In this document: piece after piece, positions 13,201 through 20,518 of the stretch
How the letters are laid out: every line of letters begins with the position of its first letter
Position numbering within the stretch: position 1 is the first letter of the stretch
Source: Candidatus Tayloriibacteriota bacterium
GTDB taxonomy: Bacteria > Patescibacteriota > Minisyncoccia > Phycocordibacterales > SIBU01
Length of the DNA stretch: 35,211 nucleotides
NCBI GenBank assembly: GCA_016188455.1
Contig: JACPHR010000029.1
Coordinates: 1 to 35,211, forward strand
Direction: 5' to 3'
Notes under the pieces: model-generated
The model's database searches: none
Seen by the model: the letters and a program-made list of their open reading frames with translations, nothing else
What the model was told of the DNA's origin: nothing
Program-made: the position numbers and the translations under genes

Positions 13201-15495
13201 TCATTTCGCCACCGCCACCGCGTCGTCAAAAGCGATGGAAAGCATCTTAGAGACGCCGCCGGCGCCCATGGTAACGCCGTAGAGTAGGCCAGCATGGAAC
13301 ATGGTTTCGCGGTTATGAGTGATAAGAATCAGTTGGGAGAGCTTAGCAAGATTTTCAATCATATCGCCGTACTTTTTAGAATTAGCTTCATCCAGGGCGG
13401 CGTCGGTTTCGTCAAGCACAATAAAGGGTGGCGGATTGACCTGGGAAATGGCGAAAAGCAGGGCGATTGAGGTAAGAGCGCGTTCACCGCCCGAGAGCAT
13501 CATCAAGCCTTTGATTTTTTTGCGCGGCAAACTGACTTCAATCTCAATACCCTCCGAAATTTCGTCGGGCTCCTCCGATGAAATTTCGGAGGGCAAGCCC
13601 TCTGCCGTAAGGTCAAAGTCAGTATCGTTTTTCTTTTTCTTCGCTTCTTTCACCACTTGAAGACTGGCGCTGCCACCGCCGAACATCAGAGTGAAAAACC
13701 GTTGAAATTGGCTGTTGATTTTTAGCACCCCCTCGCGAAATTCGTGGTCAAGCTTTTCTTCAAGTTCGGCTATAATGTTTTTAAGCGAAGCGGCCGATTG
13801 CGACAAATCCCCCAATTCGCTTTCAAGAAAGCCGTCGCGCTCGGCCGTTTCCTTGTATTCCTTGAGAACCTCTTCCCCGCCCCCGGCGCCCGCTTCCTCA
13901 ATTCTGATTTTCATTTTTTCTATCAAGCGGCGGCGGTCATCCTGAAACGGCCGGGCTTCGGCCGCCATTGCCGCCCCGCTTAGCGGGGCCCCTTTCTCAT
14001 CCGCAATCACAAAGTCCTCAAAGCGCAACGCCTCCCGGCCGAGAAGCGAAGCCGCTTCGTGCAACGCTCTTTTAAAATCGGCTTCAACGAGCGTCAATTT
14101 TTCTTCTCTCGCCTGGAGCGCGGTCAAAACTCCGCGAACAGTATTTTCCTCCGTCATAATCCGAAACATGTCCCGCTCGGCCGACCGGCTGGAATCTTTC
14201 TCCCGCTCAAGCCGCGCCTGCAAAGCGACGTAACTTTTGTGGAGCGCCATTTCACGCTCATGGCATAGCCGCAATTTTTTCTCCAAGCCTTCACGCTCCG
14301 CTCTGAGCCTTTGGACTTCCTCTCCCGACCGCCCCCATGACGAAGCGGTGTTTACATGTTTATACCGCCCGATAAGCTCCAAAAATGTCCGCCGGATAAA
14401 AACAAAAAAGGCCTCAACGGAACTTTCGTCGCGCCGATTTTCCAACTCTTTGATTCTGGTCTCAATGACGGCAACCACATTTTGCACGGCCGCCAGCGGC
14501 ACGGTTTGACTGCCCTCTCGCGAAGCAGTCTCGCGTTCTCTTTTTAGTATCCGCTCCTCGCTCTCCATGGCGCCCTCGACGCGGCCAAGTTCGCGCGCCA
14601 GCTTGTCCTTCTCTCTCCTTAAAAGAGACAAGTCGCTTTCCAGCTTGATAGCTTCATCCGACTTGGCGTCGCGTCTGGCCGATTGCTCCAAAGTGCCGTT
14701 GACTTTGGCAAGCTCGCCCTGAAGCCGCTTCAGTGCTTCGCTCGGTTTCCGCTGCTCGTCGTCCAAGAGTTTTTTCTGATGCACCAGATAAGCGCTCTCT
14801 CGTTTGAAATACTCTTGGCAAAGTTTCCGCGCTTCTGCCTTGAGCTCAAACGTCCGCTCTATTTTCTCAACCTGTTTTTTCAAAAATTTAAGATGAGGGG
14901 CGATTTCCCGGCGGAGCGATTCCACCGACTTCATATTCTCCTCGGTTTTTAGAAGCTTGCGTTCGCTTTCTTCCCGCTTGTATTGATAAATTTTAAGACC
15001 CAAGGCGTCTTCAAGCATGTCCCGCCGCTCGCGGCTGTTGGCGTTTAAAATTTTGTCCGACTCGCCCTGGGAAATAATATGGTGGCCGGAGGCTCCGATA
15101 TGGGCCGCGGCCAAAAGCTCAATAATATCTTTGAGCCTGACCTGAGTGCCGTTGACGGAATACTCGCTTGAAGCATCGCGGTAAATCACCCGCTCAATGT
15201 AAACCTCGTCAAAATCAACGTTAAGCAGACGCTTCCGGTTGTCAAAAATCACTTTCACCGAAGCGCGGTTGGCGCGGGTAGCGTTGCCGCCGCCGTTCCA
15301 AATCAAATCTTCCGTGCGCTTGCCGCGCATGGACTTTATGGACTGTTCGCCCAAGACAAAACTAAACGCCTCGGCAATGTTGCTCTTGCCAGAGCCGTTC
15401 GGCCCCACCACTGCCGTAATCGGCGTCGCGAAATTAAGCTCTGTCTTTTTGGCGAAGGATTTGAAACCGGTTAACTCCAAACTCTTTAAGTACAT
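13201..15495 (-). CDS. smc: Short, hinge-less SMC-like chromosome partition ATPase
   Basis: 764 residues; bacterial SMC is usually 1,100-1,200. N-terminal head: FKSFAKKTEL, Walker A GPNGSGKSN (31-39), Q-loop region. C-terminal head: ABC signature LSGGERAL (667-674), Walker B FIVLDETDAALDEAN (about 692-706), D-loop and H in ILITHNRETM. Coiled coils fill about 165-330 and 400-600. The middle between them (about 335-400) is short and shows no glycine-rich SMC hinge. Two palindromic repeats are read in frame: GAPLSGAA at about 502-509 and PSEISSEEPDEISEG at about 634-649, the latter just before the second head. A -10 box TATTAT gives a 1-nt leader. A related SbcC/RecN-type role is a less likely alternative. 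Confidence 0.88.
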   Translation of the reverse strand: MYLKSLELTGFKSFAKKTELNFATPITAVVGPNGSGKSNIAEAFSFVLGEQSIKSMRGKRTEDLIWNGGGNATRANRASVKVIFDNRKRLLNVDFDEVYIERVIYRDASSEYSVNGTQVRLKDIIELLAAAHIGASGHHIISQGESDKILNANSRERRDMLEDALGLKIYQYKREESERKLLKTEENMKSVESLRREIAPHLKFLKKQVEKIERTFELKAEARKLCQEYFKRESAYLVHQKKLLDDEQRKPSEALKRLQGELAKVNGTLEQSARRDAKSDEAIKLESDLSLLRREKDKLARELGRVEGAMESEERILKRERETASREGSQTVPLAAVQNVVAVIETRIKELENRRDESSVEAFFVFIRRTFLELIGRYKHVNTASSWGRSGEEVQRLRAEREGLEKKLRLCHEREMALHKSYVALQARLEREKDSSRSAERDMFRIMTEENTVRGVLTALQAREEKLTLVEADFKRALHEAASLLGREALRFEDFVIADEKGAPLSGAAMAAEARPFQDDRRRLIEKMKIRIEEAGAGGGEEVLKEYKETAERDGFLESELGDLSQSAASLKNIIAELEEKLDHEFREGVLKINSQFQRFFTLMFGGGSASLQVVKEAKKKKNDTDFDLTAEGLPSEISSEEPDEISEGIEIEVSLPRKKIKGLMMLSGGERALTSIALLFAISQVNPPPFIVLDETDAALDEANSKKYGDMIENLAKLSQLILITHNRETMFHAGLLYGVTMGAGGVSKMLSIAFDDAVAVAK
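13550..13593. repeat. Inverted repeat inserted in smc (EISSEEPDEISEG peptide)
   Basis: CCCTCCGAAATTTC (13550-13563) and GAAATTTCGGAGGG (13580-13593), perfect 14-bp arms, 16-bp spacer, in frame. Confidence 0.85.
13973..13989. repeat. Palindrome inserted in smc (GAPLSGAA peptide)
   Basis: GCCCCGCT and AGCGGGGC around one base. The same core, lengthened, forms the rpsP terminator at 10021-10041. Confidence 0.7.
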
Positions 15496-15502
15496 GACTA
15501 AA

Positions 15503-15508
15503 ATAATA
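15503..15508 (-). promoter_or_regulatory. -10 box of smc
   Basis: TATTAT on the minus strand; predicted +1 at 15496, one base before ATG. Confidence 0.5.
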
Positions 15509-15596
15509 ACATTTATAGGAAAAGAAAACCGCGCCTTTAATTTTTATCGAAAACAAAGAAACACTTTTCCTAATCCGTCCATCCCTTATTCGTGCG

Positions 15597-15616
15597 CCTG
15601 CCTGCCGGCAGGCAGG
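15597..15616. repeat. 20-bp perfect palindrome CCTGCCTGCC/GGCAGGCAGG
   Basis: Identical to the copy inside dnaE at 22123-22142. Intergenic, upstream of smc. Confidence 0.9.
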
Positions 15617-15698
15617 AATTAGCCGATGATAAATTTGAAATAATTGATTGACTTTTTATGAAAAAGGAATAACATAAAAACAGATTGTTTTGCCTGTT

Positions 15699-15971
15699 AT
15701 GAAAAAGAAACTCCTTGAAAAAACCCTGCCAACCTATCGGATGGCAACAACAGCACACCACATTTCTGGCGATATTAGCCGAGATCAGCCGTCTCTCTGT
15801 ATTATCAGGGAAGAAAACAGGGAATGGTTTATCGGCAGTTGGGTCTTCGGTCTAGGATTCTTCGGGGTAAGATTCCCAAAGCGCACAACCCGGAAACTCA
15901 CCCCAGAGGAAATCAAAATGTATGATGGAATGTATGTAACCCTTCAACCTCACCCCATCAAAATCACGTAA
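15699..15971 (+). CDS. Hypothetical protein, 90 aa
   Basis: Begins MKKKLLEKTLPTYRMATTAH at the first ATG of the frame (a TTG three codons earlier is also possible). No recognised family. Contains an aromatic/glycine stretch EWFIGSWVFGLGFFGVRFPK followed by KLTPEEIKMYDGMYV. No signal peptide. A terminator 30 bp downstream supports transcription as a single gene. Confidence 0.5.
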   Translation: MKKKLLEKTLPTYRMATTAHHISGDISRDQPSLCIIREENREWFIGSWVFGLGFFGVRFPKRTTRKLTPEEIKMYDGMYVTLQPHPIKIT

Positions 15972-16003
15972 CCGCGTCGTAAACGGAAGTGCTTTCACAA
16001 ATC

Positions 16004-16035
16004 AAAACCGGTCATCTCCGATCGGTTTTTCTTTT
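16004..16035 (+). terminator. Terminator of the 90-aa gene
   Basis: AAAACCG (16004-16010) and CGGTTTT (16023-16029) followed by T-rich sequence. Confidence 0.75.
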
Positions 16036-16073
16036 CTCAACTTGCAACTTTATAACTTTACACTTTCAAACTC

Positions 16074-16102
16074 GCTCTGAAATCATCGGATGATTTCAGA
16101 GC
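16074..16102. repeat. 29-bp perfect palindrome overlapping the rnc stop
   Basis: GCTCTGAAATCATC and GATGATTTCAGAGC around one base. The rnc stop codon (16096-16098) lies inside the right arm, so the last residues of RNase III are repeat-encoded. Confidence 0.85.
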
Positions 16103-16785
16103 CACCCCTTCACCTTCAACCCCTGATGCGCCGCGCTCTGTTCCGCTTCCTGTTTGGACTTGCCCTCTCCTATAGCCACTCTGTCCCGACCGATTTCAAC
16201 CGCCACCGTAAAGTGCTTGTTGTGGTCAGGGCCAGTTTCCTTGAGCACGGCGTACGAGGGCGTGATGCCATCAATTTCCTGCGCTTTCTCCTGAAAAAAA
16301 CTCTTGGCGTCAAGCCAAGCTTTGTTGGCAACGATGCCTTCAATGAGCGAGAGAATGTGTTTTTTGATAAAGGCTTCCGCCGCGGCGTAACCCTGGTCAA
16401 GAAAGAGAGCGCCGATAAAAGCCTCCATGGTATTGGCCAAAATATACTGGCGCGCCCGCCCGACATCCTTGGCTTCGCCCCGACTAAGCAGGAGAAACTC
16501 ATTCATGCCGAGCGAGGCGGCCACGTCGGAGAGGGTTACGGCGTTGACTAAGGCGGAACGGTAGGAGGTCAAATCGCCCTCGGTTTTATCGCGATACTTG
16601 TTGTACAGAAAGTAAGTGGCGACCAGCTCAAGCACCGCGTCGCCCAAAAACTCAAGCCGCTCGTTGTGTTCAAGCGCGCCCTGGCGGTTTTCATTGATGA
16701 AGGAACGATGAGTAAACGCCTTCTGAAGCAGGCTTTTATCCTTAAAAAATATGCCGAGCCGGTCTTCAAATTTTGCAAAATCCAT
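16096..16785 (-). CDS. rnc: Ribonuclease III
   Basis: 229 residues, normal length. N-terminal endonuclease domain with FTHRSFINE, the signature ERLEFLGDAVLELV (about 43-56) and the second acidic site in ILANTMEAFIGALFLDQGY. The C-terminal dsRNA-binding domain runs from about residue 155 (DAKSFFQEKAQE) to GEGKSKQEAEQSAAHQGL. It cuts double-stranded RNA, including rRNA precursors. No Shine-Dalgarno site. The stop codon lies in a palindromic repeat. Confidence 0.95.
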   Translation of the reverse strand: MDFAKFEDRLGIFFKDKSLLQKAFTHRSFINENRQGALEHNERLEFLGDAVLELVATYFLYNKYRDKTEGDLTSYRSALVNAVTLSDVAASLGMNEFLLLSRGEAKDVGRARQYILANTMEAFIGALFLDQGYAAAEAFIKKHILSLIEGIVANKAWLDAKSFFQEKAQEIDGITPSYAVLKETGPDHNKHFTVAVEIGRDRVAIGEGKSKQEAEQSAAHQGLKVKGWL

Positions 16786-16888
16786 GGTAGTAAAATTAGA
16801 ATGTAAAAACGAAAATGGAAAGTGACAATATAAAAATTAAATGGAGTCAATACTGTCAATTTTTAATTCTCAGCTGTCATTTTCAACT

Positions 16889-17803
16889 TTAATTTTTCAA
16901 TTTTGAATTGAGTAGAATGTTTACCGCTTTGGTGACAATCGGCAGAATATCGTTGTATAAATTAAGCGACACGATGTCCGCCATCTTAAACCATCGGGCG
17001 TCATCAAGACCGCCGGAGGAGCCCAGGGTGATGTTTTCAAACTTGGCTTCGGCCAAAAAATAATTCACCTGCTTCCTGATTTTGCCTTTGTCCGGGTCAG
17101 AAGCAATGTACTCGTTCTTGCCAAGCGCCTCTTTGATGACGACGTCAAGGCCGAGCTCCTCTTTCATCTCCCGTATCGTCCCCTTCTTTTCATCTTCGGC
17201 TTCTTCAATCTTGCCTTTAGAAAGCGTCCAATGGCCGAAGATGTCGTGTACCAAAGCCAGATAGATGTTGCCGCCGTCTTTGGCATAGACCACCGCCCCG
17301 CCGAGCTTCTGTACCGGCATTTTTTCGTAAGGCACTTCCATCTTCCGCTTGCCTTTTTTGGAAACGGCGTCCTTGCCGGGCTCGCCCAGTTCTTTGTAGA
17401 CCGAGCCTAAAACGCCGTTGACAAACTTGCCGCTGTTCTCGCCGCCGTAAGTCTTGGCCAGTTCAATCGCCTCGTTGATCGCCACCTTCTCCGGCACTTC
17501 GCTTTTGTCGGCAAAGAGCAGTTCATAAAGCCCGATGCGCAAGATATTGCGGTCAATGATGGAAATTTTATCAAGCGGCCAATCGGGAGCGGCTTTTTCA
17601 ATGATATTGTCTATGTCCCGACGCTTCTCCACGATGGAGAGCAGGAGCGAGCGCATGAAAGAGGTATCGCCGAGGCCGGGAGCGAATTCGCCGACGTCAC
17701 GCTCCAAAATGGCCTCAACGTCGTCCGTTGGCCGCGCCCCTTTGAAATCCCACTCAAAGAGCGTTTGGAGAACTGTTGACCTTGCAAGGTGCCGATTAGC
17801 CAT
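16889..17803 (-). CDS. nusB: NusB-NUDIX hydrolase fusion
   Basis: 304 residues. Residues 1-140 are a complete NusB: RSTVLQTLFEWDF, DKISIIDRNILRIGLYELLF, KVAINEAIELAKTYGGENSGKFVNGVLG. NusB binds boxA RNA with S10 in rRNA antitermination. After a basic linker (145-160) follows a NUDIX domain with an intact box: G197, E203, R211-E212, E215-E216, G218-L219 (GX5EX7REUXEEXGU), in the context GHWTLSKGKIEE. The NUDIX half should hydrolyse a nucleoside diphosphate derivative; the substrate is unknown. No stop or start signal separates the halves. It is followed by rnc at 103 bp. Confidence 0.92.
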   Translation of the reverse strand: MANRHLARSTVLQTLFEWDFKGARPTDDVEAILERDVGEFAPGLGDTSFMRSLLLSIVEKRRDIDNIIEKAAPDWPLDKISIIDRNILRIGLYELLFADKSEVPEKVAINEAIELAKTYGGENSGKFVNGVLGSVYKELGEPGKDAVSKKGKRKMEVPYEKMPVQKLGGAVVYAKDGGNIYLALVHDIFGHWTLSKGKIEEAEDEKKGTIREMKEELGLDVVIKEALGKNEYIASDPDKGKIRKQVNYFLAEAKFENITLGSSGGLDDARWFKMADIVSLNLYNDILPIVTKAVNILLNSKLKN

Positions 17804-17847
17804 GAATGATTTTGTTAACGAACATTAGTGAGTTTTACAAAATCTTC

Positions 17848-17945
17848 ACCCAGCACTTTCTAAGATTCTAAACAATGTTGTAATTGGGTATTGAGAGCAA
17901 GCTCTAAAGTACCGCCACATGTTAGATTTTTAGAAAGTGCTGGGT
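17848..17945. repeat. 98-bp element with 16-bp perfect terminal inverted repeats
   Basis: ACCCAGCACTTTCTAA (17848-17863) and TTAGAAAGTGCTGGGT (17930-17945). Just inside, TCTAAACAATGT and ACATGTTAGA continue the pairing, and GAGCAAGCTC sits near the centre. It could be a folded RNA or a miniature mobile element. It fills the gap between nusB and rpmF. Confidence 0.8.
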
Positions 17946-17963
17946 CAGGAAAAACATAGTCGC

Positions 17964-18191
17964 TTAGGCTCCTTGTTTTTCTCTGGCCTTCGCCTTCTTC
18001 GCTTTCTTCTCAATCTTGGCGTGCACATTAAGCACTTGCCTGCCCCGATACTTGCCGCAGGTGGTACAAACCCGATGGCGCAAAGCCATAGCGCCGCAGT
18101 CTTTACAGAGGGAAAATCGCGGCCCATTCAAAGCGAAGTGGGAGCGCCGATTGCCCCTATGACTCCTCGTGGCGCGCATTCGTACTACCAT
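17964..18191 (-). CDS. rpmF: 50S ribosomal protein L32
   Basis: 75 residues, start MVVRMRATRSHRGNRRSHFAL, the normal L32 beginning. A zinc ribbon is complete: CKDCG and CTTCG 13 residues later. The tail is Lys/Ala-rich. The longer in-frame extension upstream is rejected because it runs into the repeat at 18229-18276. A minus-strand TTGCAA, 16-nt spacer, TATCCT (18200-18205) gives a leader of about 2 nt. Confidence 0.94.
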   Translation of the reverse strand: MVVRMRATRSHRGNRRSHFALNGPRFSLCKDCGAMALRHRVCTTCGKYRGRQVLNVHAKIEKKAKKAKAREKQGA

Positions 18192-18228
18192 GGTTTGAAA
18201 GGATACACTATCTTGAAAAATTTGCAAT

Positions 18229-18276
18229 CCCGTTAGAGGCCGCGAGGGCTCGCAGCGACCCTCTGCCTCTAACGGG
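18229..18276. repeat. Inverted repeat upstream of rpmF
   Basis: CCCGTTAGAGGC (18229-18240) and GCCTCTAACGGG (18265-18276), with an inner AGGG/CCCT pairing. Confidence 0.85.
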
Positions 18277-18281
18277 ACAAA

Positions 18282-18307
18282 CAAAAAGGCAGGGTTGAAC
18301 CTGCCTT
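18282..18307 (-). terminator. Terminator of the NUDIX-like gene
   Basis: AAGGCAGG (18286-18293) and CCTGCCTT (18300-18307); minus strand ends in five T. Confidence 0.8.
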
Positions 18308-18324
18308 AACTTCCTAAATCAATC

Positions 18325-18933
18325 TCAGCCCAAATCCGAATGAGCCGCCAAAATTTTACCGTAACGGCTCGCGACGGCCTTGTCCTTCGCCAGAAACCCG
18401 AGAGCGTGAATTAGCGCTTCTTGGTGAAACCGAAGACCGCGCTCATGCATCATCTCGAGCAGGGTCTCCGCCTCAAACCAAGTGGGCGGCCCCAGGGTTT
18501 CGCCCGGATGCTCAACCCCCGTTTTGGGGTCAGTCTTAGCCGGCTCGTCAAACGGCTTGGTCCGCAACTCGCCCCGCTTGATGCGGGCGAGAAAAACGTG
18601 CTTTTCGTGAATACCGCCGCCCTTGTCCGGGTCGCCATCGCATTGCTTGACCCAAATTGACTCCCCAGAGTTATCAAACTCAAAGTGGAAATCGTTGGGG
18701 TTAAGAGGCATTTCTTGATGCATGCCGTTGATTGCGGTCTGCGTCGGCTCCTCGCCCTTAATGCCCGTTTCGTTCGGGAAACGCCAGGTAGTCCAAGGGT
18801 TCCCATTCTTCTTCCGGGTGTACTGGAAAGCGAGAAATCTCACCTCACCGCCTTCAGACGGTTCCCAGAACACCACCATTGAAGAGTGGGTTACTTTCAC
18901 CGGCTCTTTTGCCGAATTTGCCGAATCTTGCAC
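18325..18933 (-). CDS. NUDIX-fold-like protein with degenerate NUDIX box
   Basis: 202 residues from a GTG start with GGAGGG 3-4 nt upstream. The early part THSSMVVFWEP, VRFLAFQYTRK, WTTWRFPNETGIKGEEPTQT resembles a NUDIX fold leading into its box (typical FPGGxIExGExPxxAAxREL). At the catalytic RExxEE positions it has NGMHQEM, so the metal-binding glutamates are mostly lost. The C-terminal half carries ETLLEMMHERGLRFHQEALIHALGFLA, a helical segment. Either a non-hydrolytic nucleotide binder or a different fold; assignment is by pattern only. Confidence 0.5.
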   Translation of the reverse strand: MQDSANSAKEPVKVTHSSMVVFWEPSEGGEVRFLAFQYTRKKNGNPWTTWRFPNETGIKGEEPTQTAINGMHQEMPLNPNDFHFEFDNSGESIWVKQCDGDPDKGGGIHEKHVFLARIKRGELRTKPFDEPAKTDPKTGVEHPGETLGPPTWFEAETLLEMMHERGLRFHQEALIHALGFLAKDKAVASRYGKILAAHSDLG

Positions 18934-19076
18934 ATGCCCTCCATCGTTGGGGGTTTATTGTTTTTGGAGAGCAAAGCGCCGTGCGACAAAAGCACAGCAA
19001 TCTCCTACTTGGCATAATATCATCTTACAAAATAAAGTCAAGTAGTTGGGGGGAAATCCCGGAAAACCCTTTGATT

Positions 19077-19676
19077 TCAAAGATTTTTTAAAAAACTGCG
19101 CCGATGGACGGCTGAGGGGCCGTTTTTTTTAAGCGCCTTATAATGCGCCCTCGTGCCGTAGCCTTTGTGCTTCTCAAAACCATAGGCCGGATAAAGCTTG
19201 GCCAGTTTTATCATGCGGCGGTCGCGCCTTACCTTGGCCACGATTGAGGCGAGAGCAATGAGCGGTTCGGTCTCGTCGCCGTCAATAATTGTTTGCTGAC
19301 GGCGAAACGCCGCCGGCCCTTTGAGTCCGCCGTCAAGCAGAAGCCGACATTCATTGGGCGCGAGCGACAGTTTGCCTAAAGAACGTTTGACAGCCAGCCT
19401 AATGGCGTAAGCCAAACCTCTTTTGTCAATAACGGCGTGGCCGACAAATGAAGTCCGAAAATCGAGACGGCCTTTTTCAGCCGCCTCTTTAATTTTTTGG
19501 AAATACTCTTCTCTACGTTCCGTATCAAGCTTCTTGGAATCAAGAACGCGCTCATCTTTAAAAAATTTTAAAGCGTGGCGCCTCATTCTTTGAGACACGA
19601 CACAAACACCGATGCAAACCGGCCCGGCCAAAGGCCCTCTGCCCACTTCGTCAATGCCAACCAGATACTTAACCAT
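19077..19676 (-). CDS. rnhB: Ribonuclease HII
   Basis: 199 residues. Start MVKYLVGIDEVGRGPLAGPV chosen because the catalytic D9-E10 pair lies at the usual distance; the longer frame adds unrelated residues. Third and fourth acidic positions are in CRLLLDGGLKGP and ALASIVAKVRRDRRM. Followed by the family's YGFEKHKGYGT and SAVHRRSF. It removes ribonucleotides from DNA and RNA primers. Confidence 0.94.
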   Translation of the reverse strand: MVKYLVGIDEVGRGPLAGPVCIGVCVVSQRMRRHALKFFKDERVLDSKKLDTERREEYFQKIKEAAEKGRLDFRTSFVGHAVIDKRGLAYAIRLAVKRSLGKLSLAPNECRLLLDGGLKGPAAFRRQQTIIDGDETEPLIALASIVAKVRRDRRMIKLAKLYPAYGFEKHKGYGTRAHYKALKKNGPSAVHRRSFLKNL

Positions 19677-19708
19677 AACGCTACATAAGCCGACCCAAAT
19701 GGCTTTAT

Positions 19709-19801
19709 TCATTTGACGCAATTTCCTCCCGCAGTCATAACTCCGTATGAGGGGTCGTAAGCAAAATCAGTCCCGTCACAGGCCTTTACCCCGCCAAAAG
19801 T
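19709..19801 (-). pseudogene. Coding-like remnant, C-terminal 30 codons only
   Basis: Between two stops the minus strand reads TFGGVKACDGTDFAYDPSYG then VMTAGGNCVK and TGA. The paired cysteines and small residues look like the tail of an exported protein, but there is no start codon and no upstream frame. It lies directly after the 78-aa membrane protein. Could be chance. Confidence 0.3.
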
Positions 19802-19829
19802 TTAATTAAGGTAAAGCCGCTTTTCTGCT

Positions 19830-20066
19830 TCATGGTAATTGAGATATCGGTGGAGCGCCGAGGAAAGGAACCAGCCCGGATAATCCGGCGTTGAGGGACA
19901 AGAAAAAATAGACGGCAAAAATCGAGGAAACGGCGACCACAAAGAGCAGGAAATAAATCGCTTGGGTTTCAGTGCGGACAATTTTATTCCGGACAAGGAA
20001 GCGCGCCAGAGGCGGCGGCTCGCCGCTTCGGACAATGCGGGAATAAAGAAGGGGTTGACGATTCAT
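19830..20066 (-). CDS. Small single-pass membrane protein, 78 aa
   Basis: One strongly hydrophobic helix, AIYFLLFVVAVSSIFAVYFFLSL (about residues 36-58), after a charged N-terminal region. The stretch SGEPPPLARFLVRNKIVRTETQA parallels SGSPTLVKLLLKTGIVKNERQA in the next gene, including the spacing to the helix, so the two are diverged paralogues in tandem, 30 bp apart. Function unknown. Confidence 0.65.
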   Translation of the reverse strand: MNRQPLLYSRIVRSGEPPPLARFLVRNKIVRTETQAIYFLLFVVAVSSIFAVYFFLSLNAGLSGLVPFLGAPPISQLP

Positions 20067-20096
20067 GTTTGCGTTTTTTGCCTGCTCGTAAAAACT

Positions 20097-20372
20097 CTAA
20101 GGTTGCTCGCCCAAAGCGTCTCCCAGCGCCGGAAACGCGCCCGGCGCGACGTTTTGGTCGGGCCGCACGCCGCTATTGAAGGAACTTTTGAGAACCCAGA
20201 GCGTCAAAAGAGTTGCGCAGACGGCAATACCGACCAGCGCGTAGTTCGCTTGCCTCTCGTTCTTCACTATGCCGGTCTTCAAAAGCAGTTTCACCAATGT
20301 TGGTGAGCCGCTAGGAGCCGGGGTAAAACGCTCCGTTGAATAACTATTCTCTTCAAATTGCACGTCAGACAT
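20097..20372 (-). CDS. Small single-pass membrane protein, 91 aa
   Basis: N-terminal acidic segment, then SGSPTLVKLLLKTGIVKNER, one membrane helix NYALVGIAVCATLLTLWVL (about 43-62) and an exported or periplasmic Pro/Gly tail. Tandem paralogue of the 78-aa protein. Divergent from dnaE with about 150 bp between. Function unknown. Confidence 0.65.
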   Translation of the reverse strand: MSDVQFEENSYSTERFTPAPSGSPTLVKLLLKTGIVKNERQANYALVGIAVCATLLTLWVLKSSFNSGVRPDQNVAPGAFPALGDALGEQP

Positions 20373-20459
20373 GGTTTGCTTTAAATTATAGTATAATCAG
20401 CATTATATACCTTATTATGAGTACGAGTAAATTCGTCATCTGCATACCCACAGTCATTA

Positions 20460-20494
20460 CCCCAGTAGTACAAAGCAAAACTTTGACTACGGGG
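20460..20494. repeat. Bulged hairpin element, copy 1 (before dnaE)
   Basis: CCCC-A-GTAGT-A-CAAAG (20460-20475), CAAAA loop, CTTTG-ACTAC-GGGG (20481-20494). Fourteen base pairs with two single-A bulges. Homologous elements follow dnaE. Confidence 0.85.
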
Positions 20495-20518
20495 AAGGTA
20501 GCTTTCAAATATAATAGC

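Noticed and set aside
20510-20515. TATAAT as a leaderless dnaE promoter
   Set aside because: Only 3 nt separate it from the ATG, so +1 would fall inside the coding sequence.
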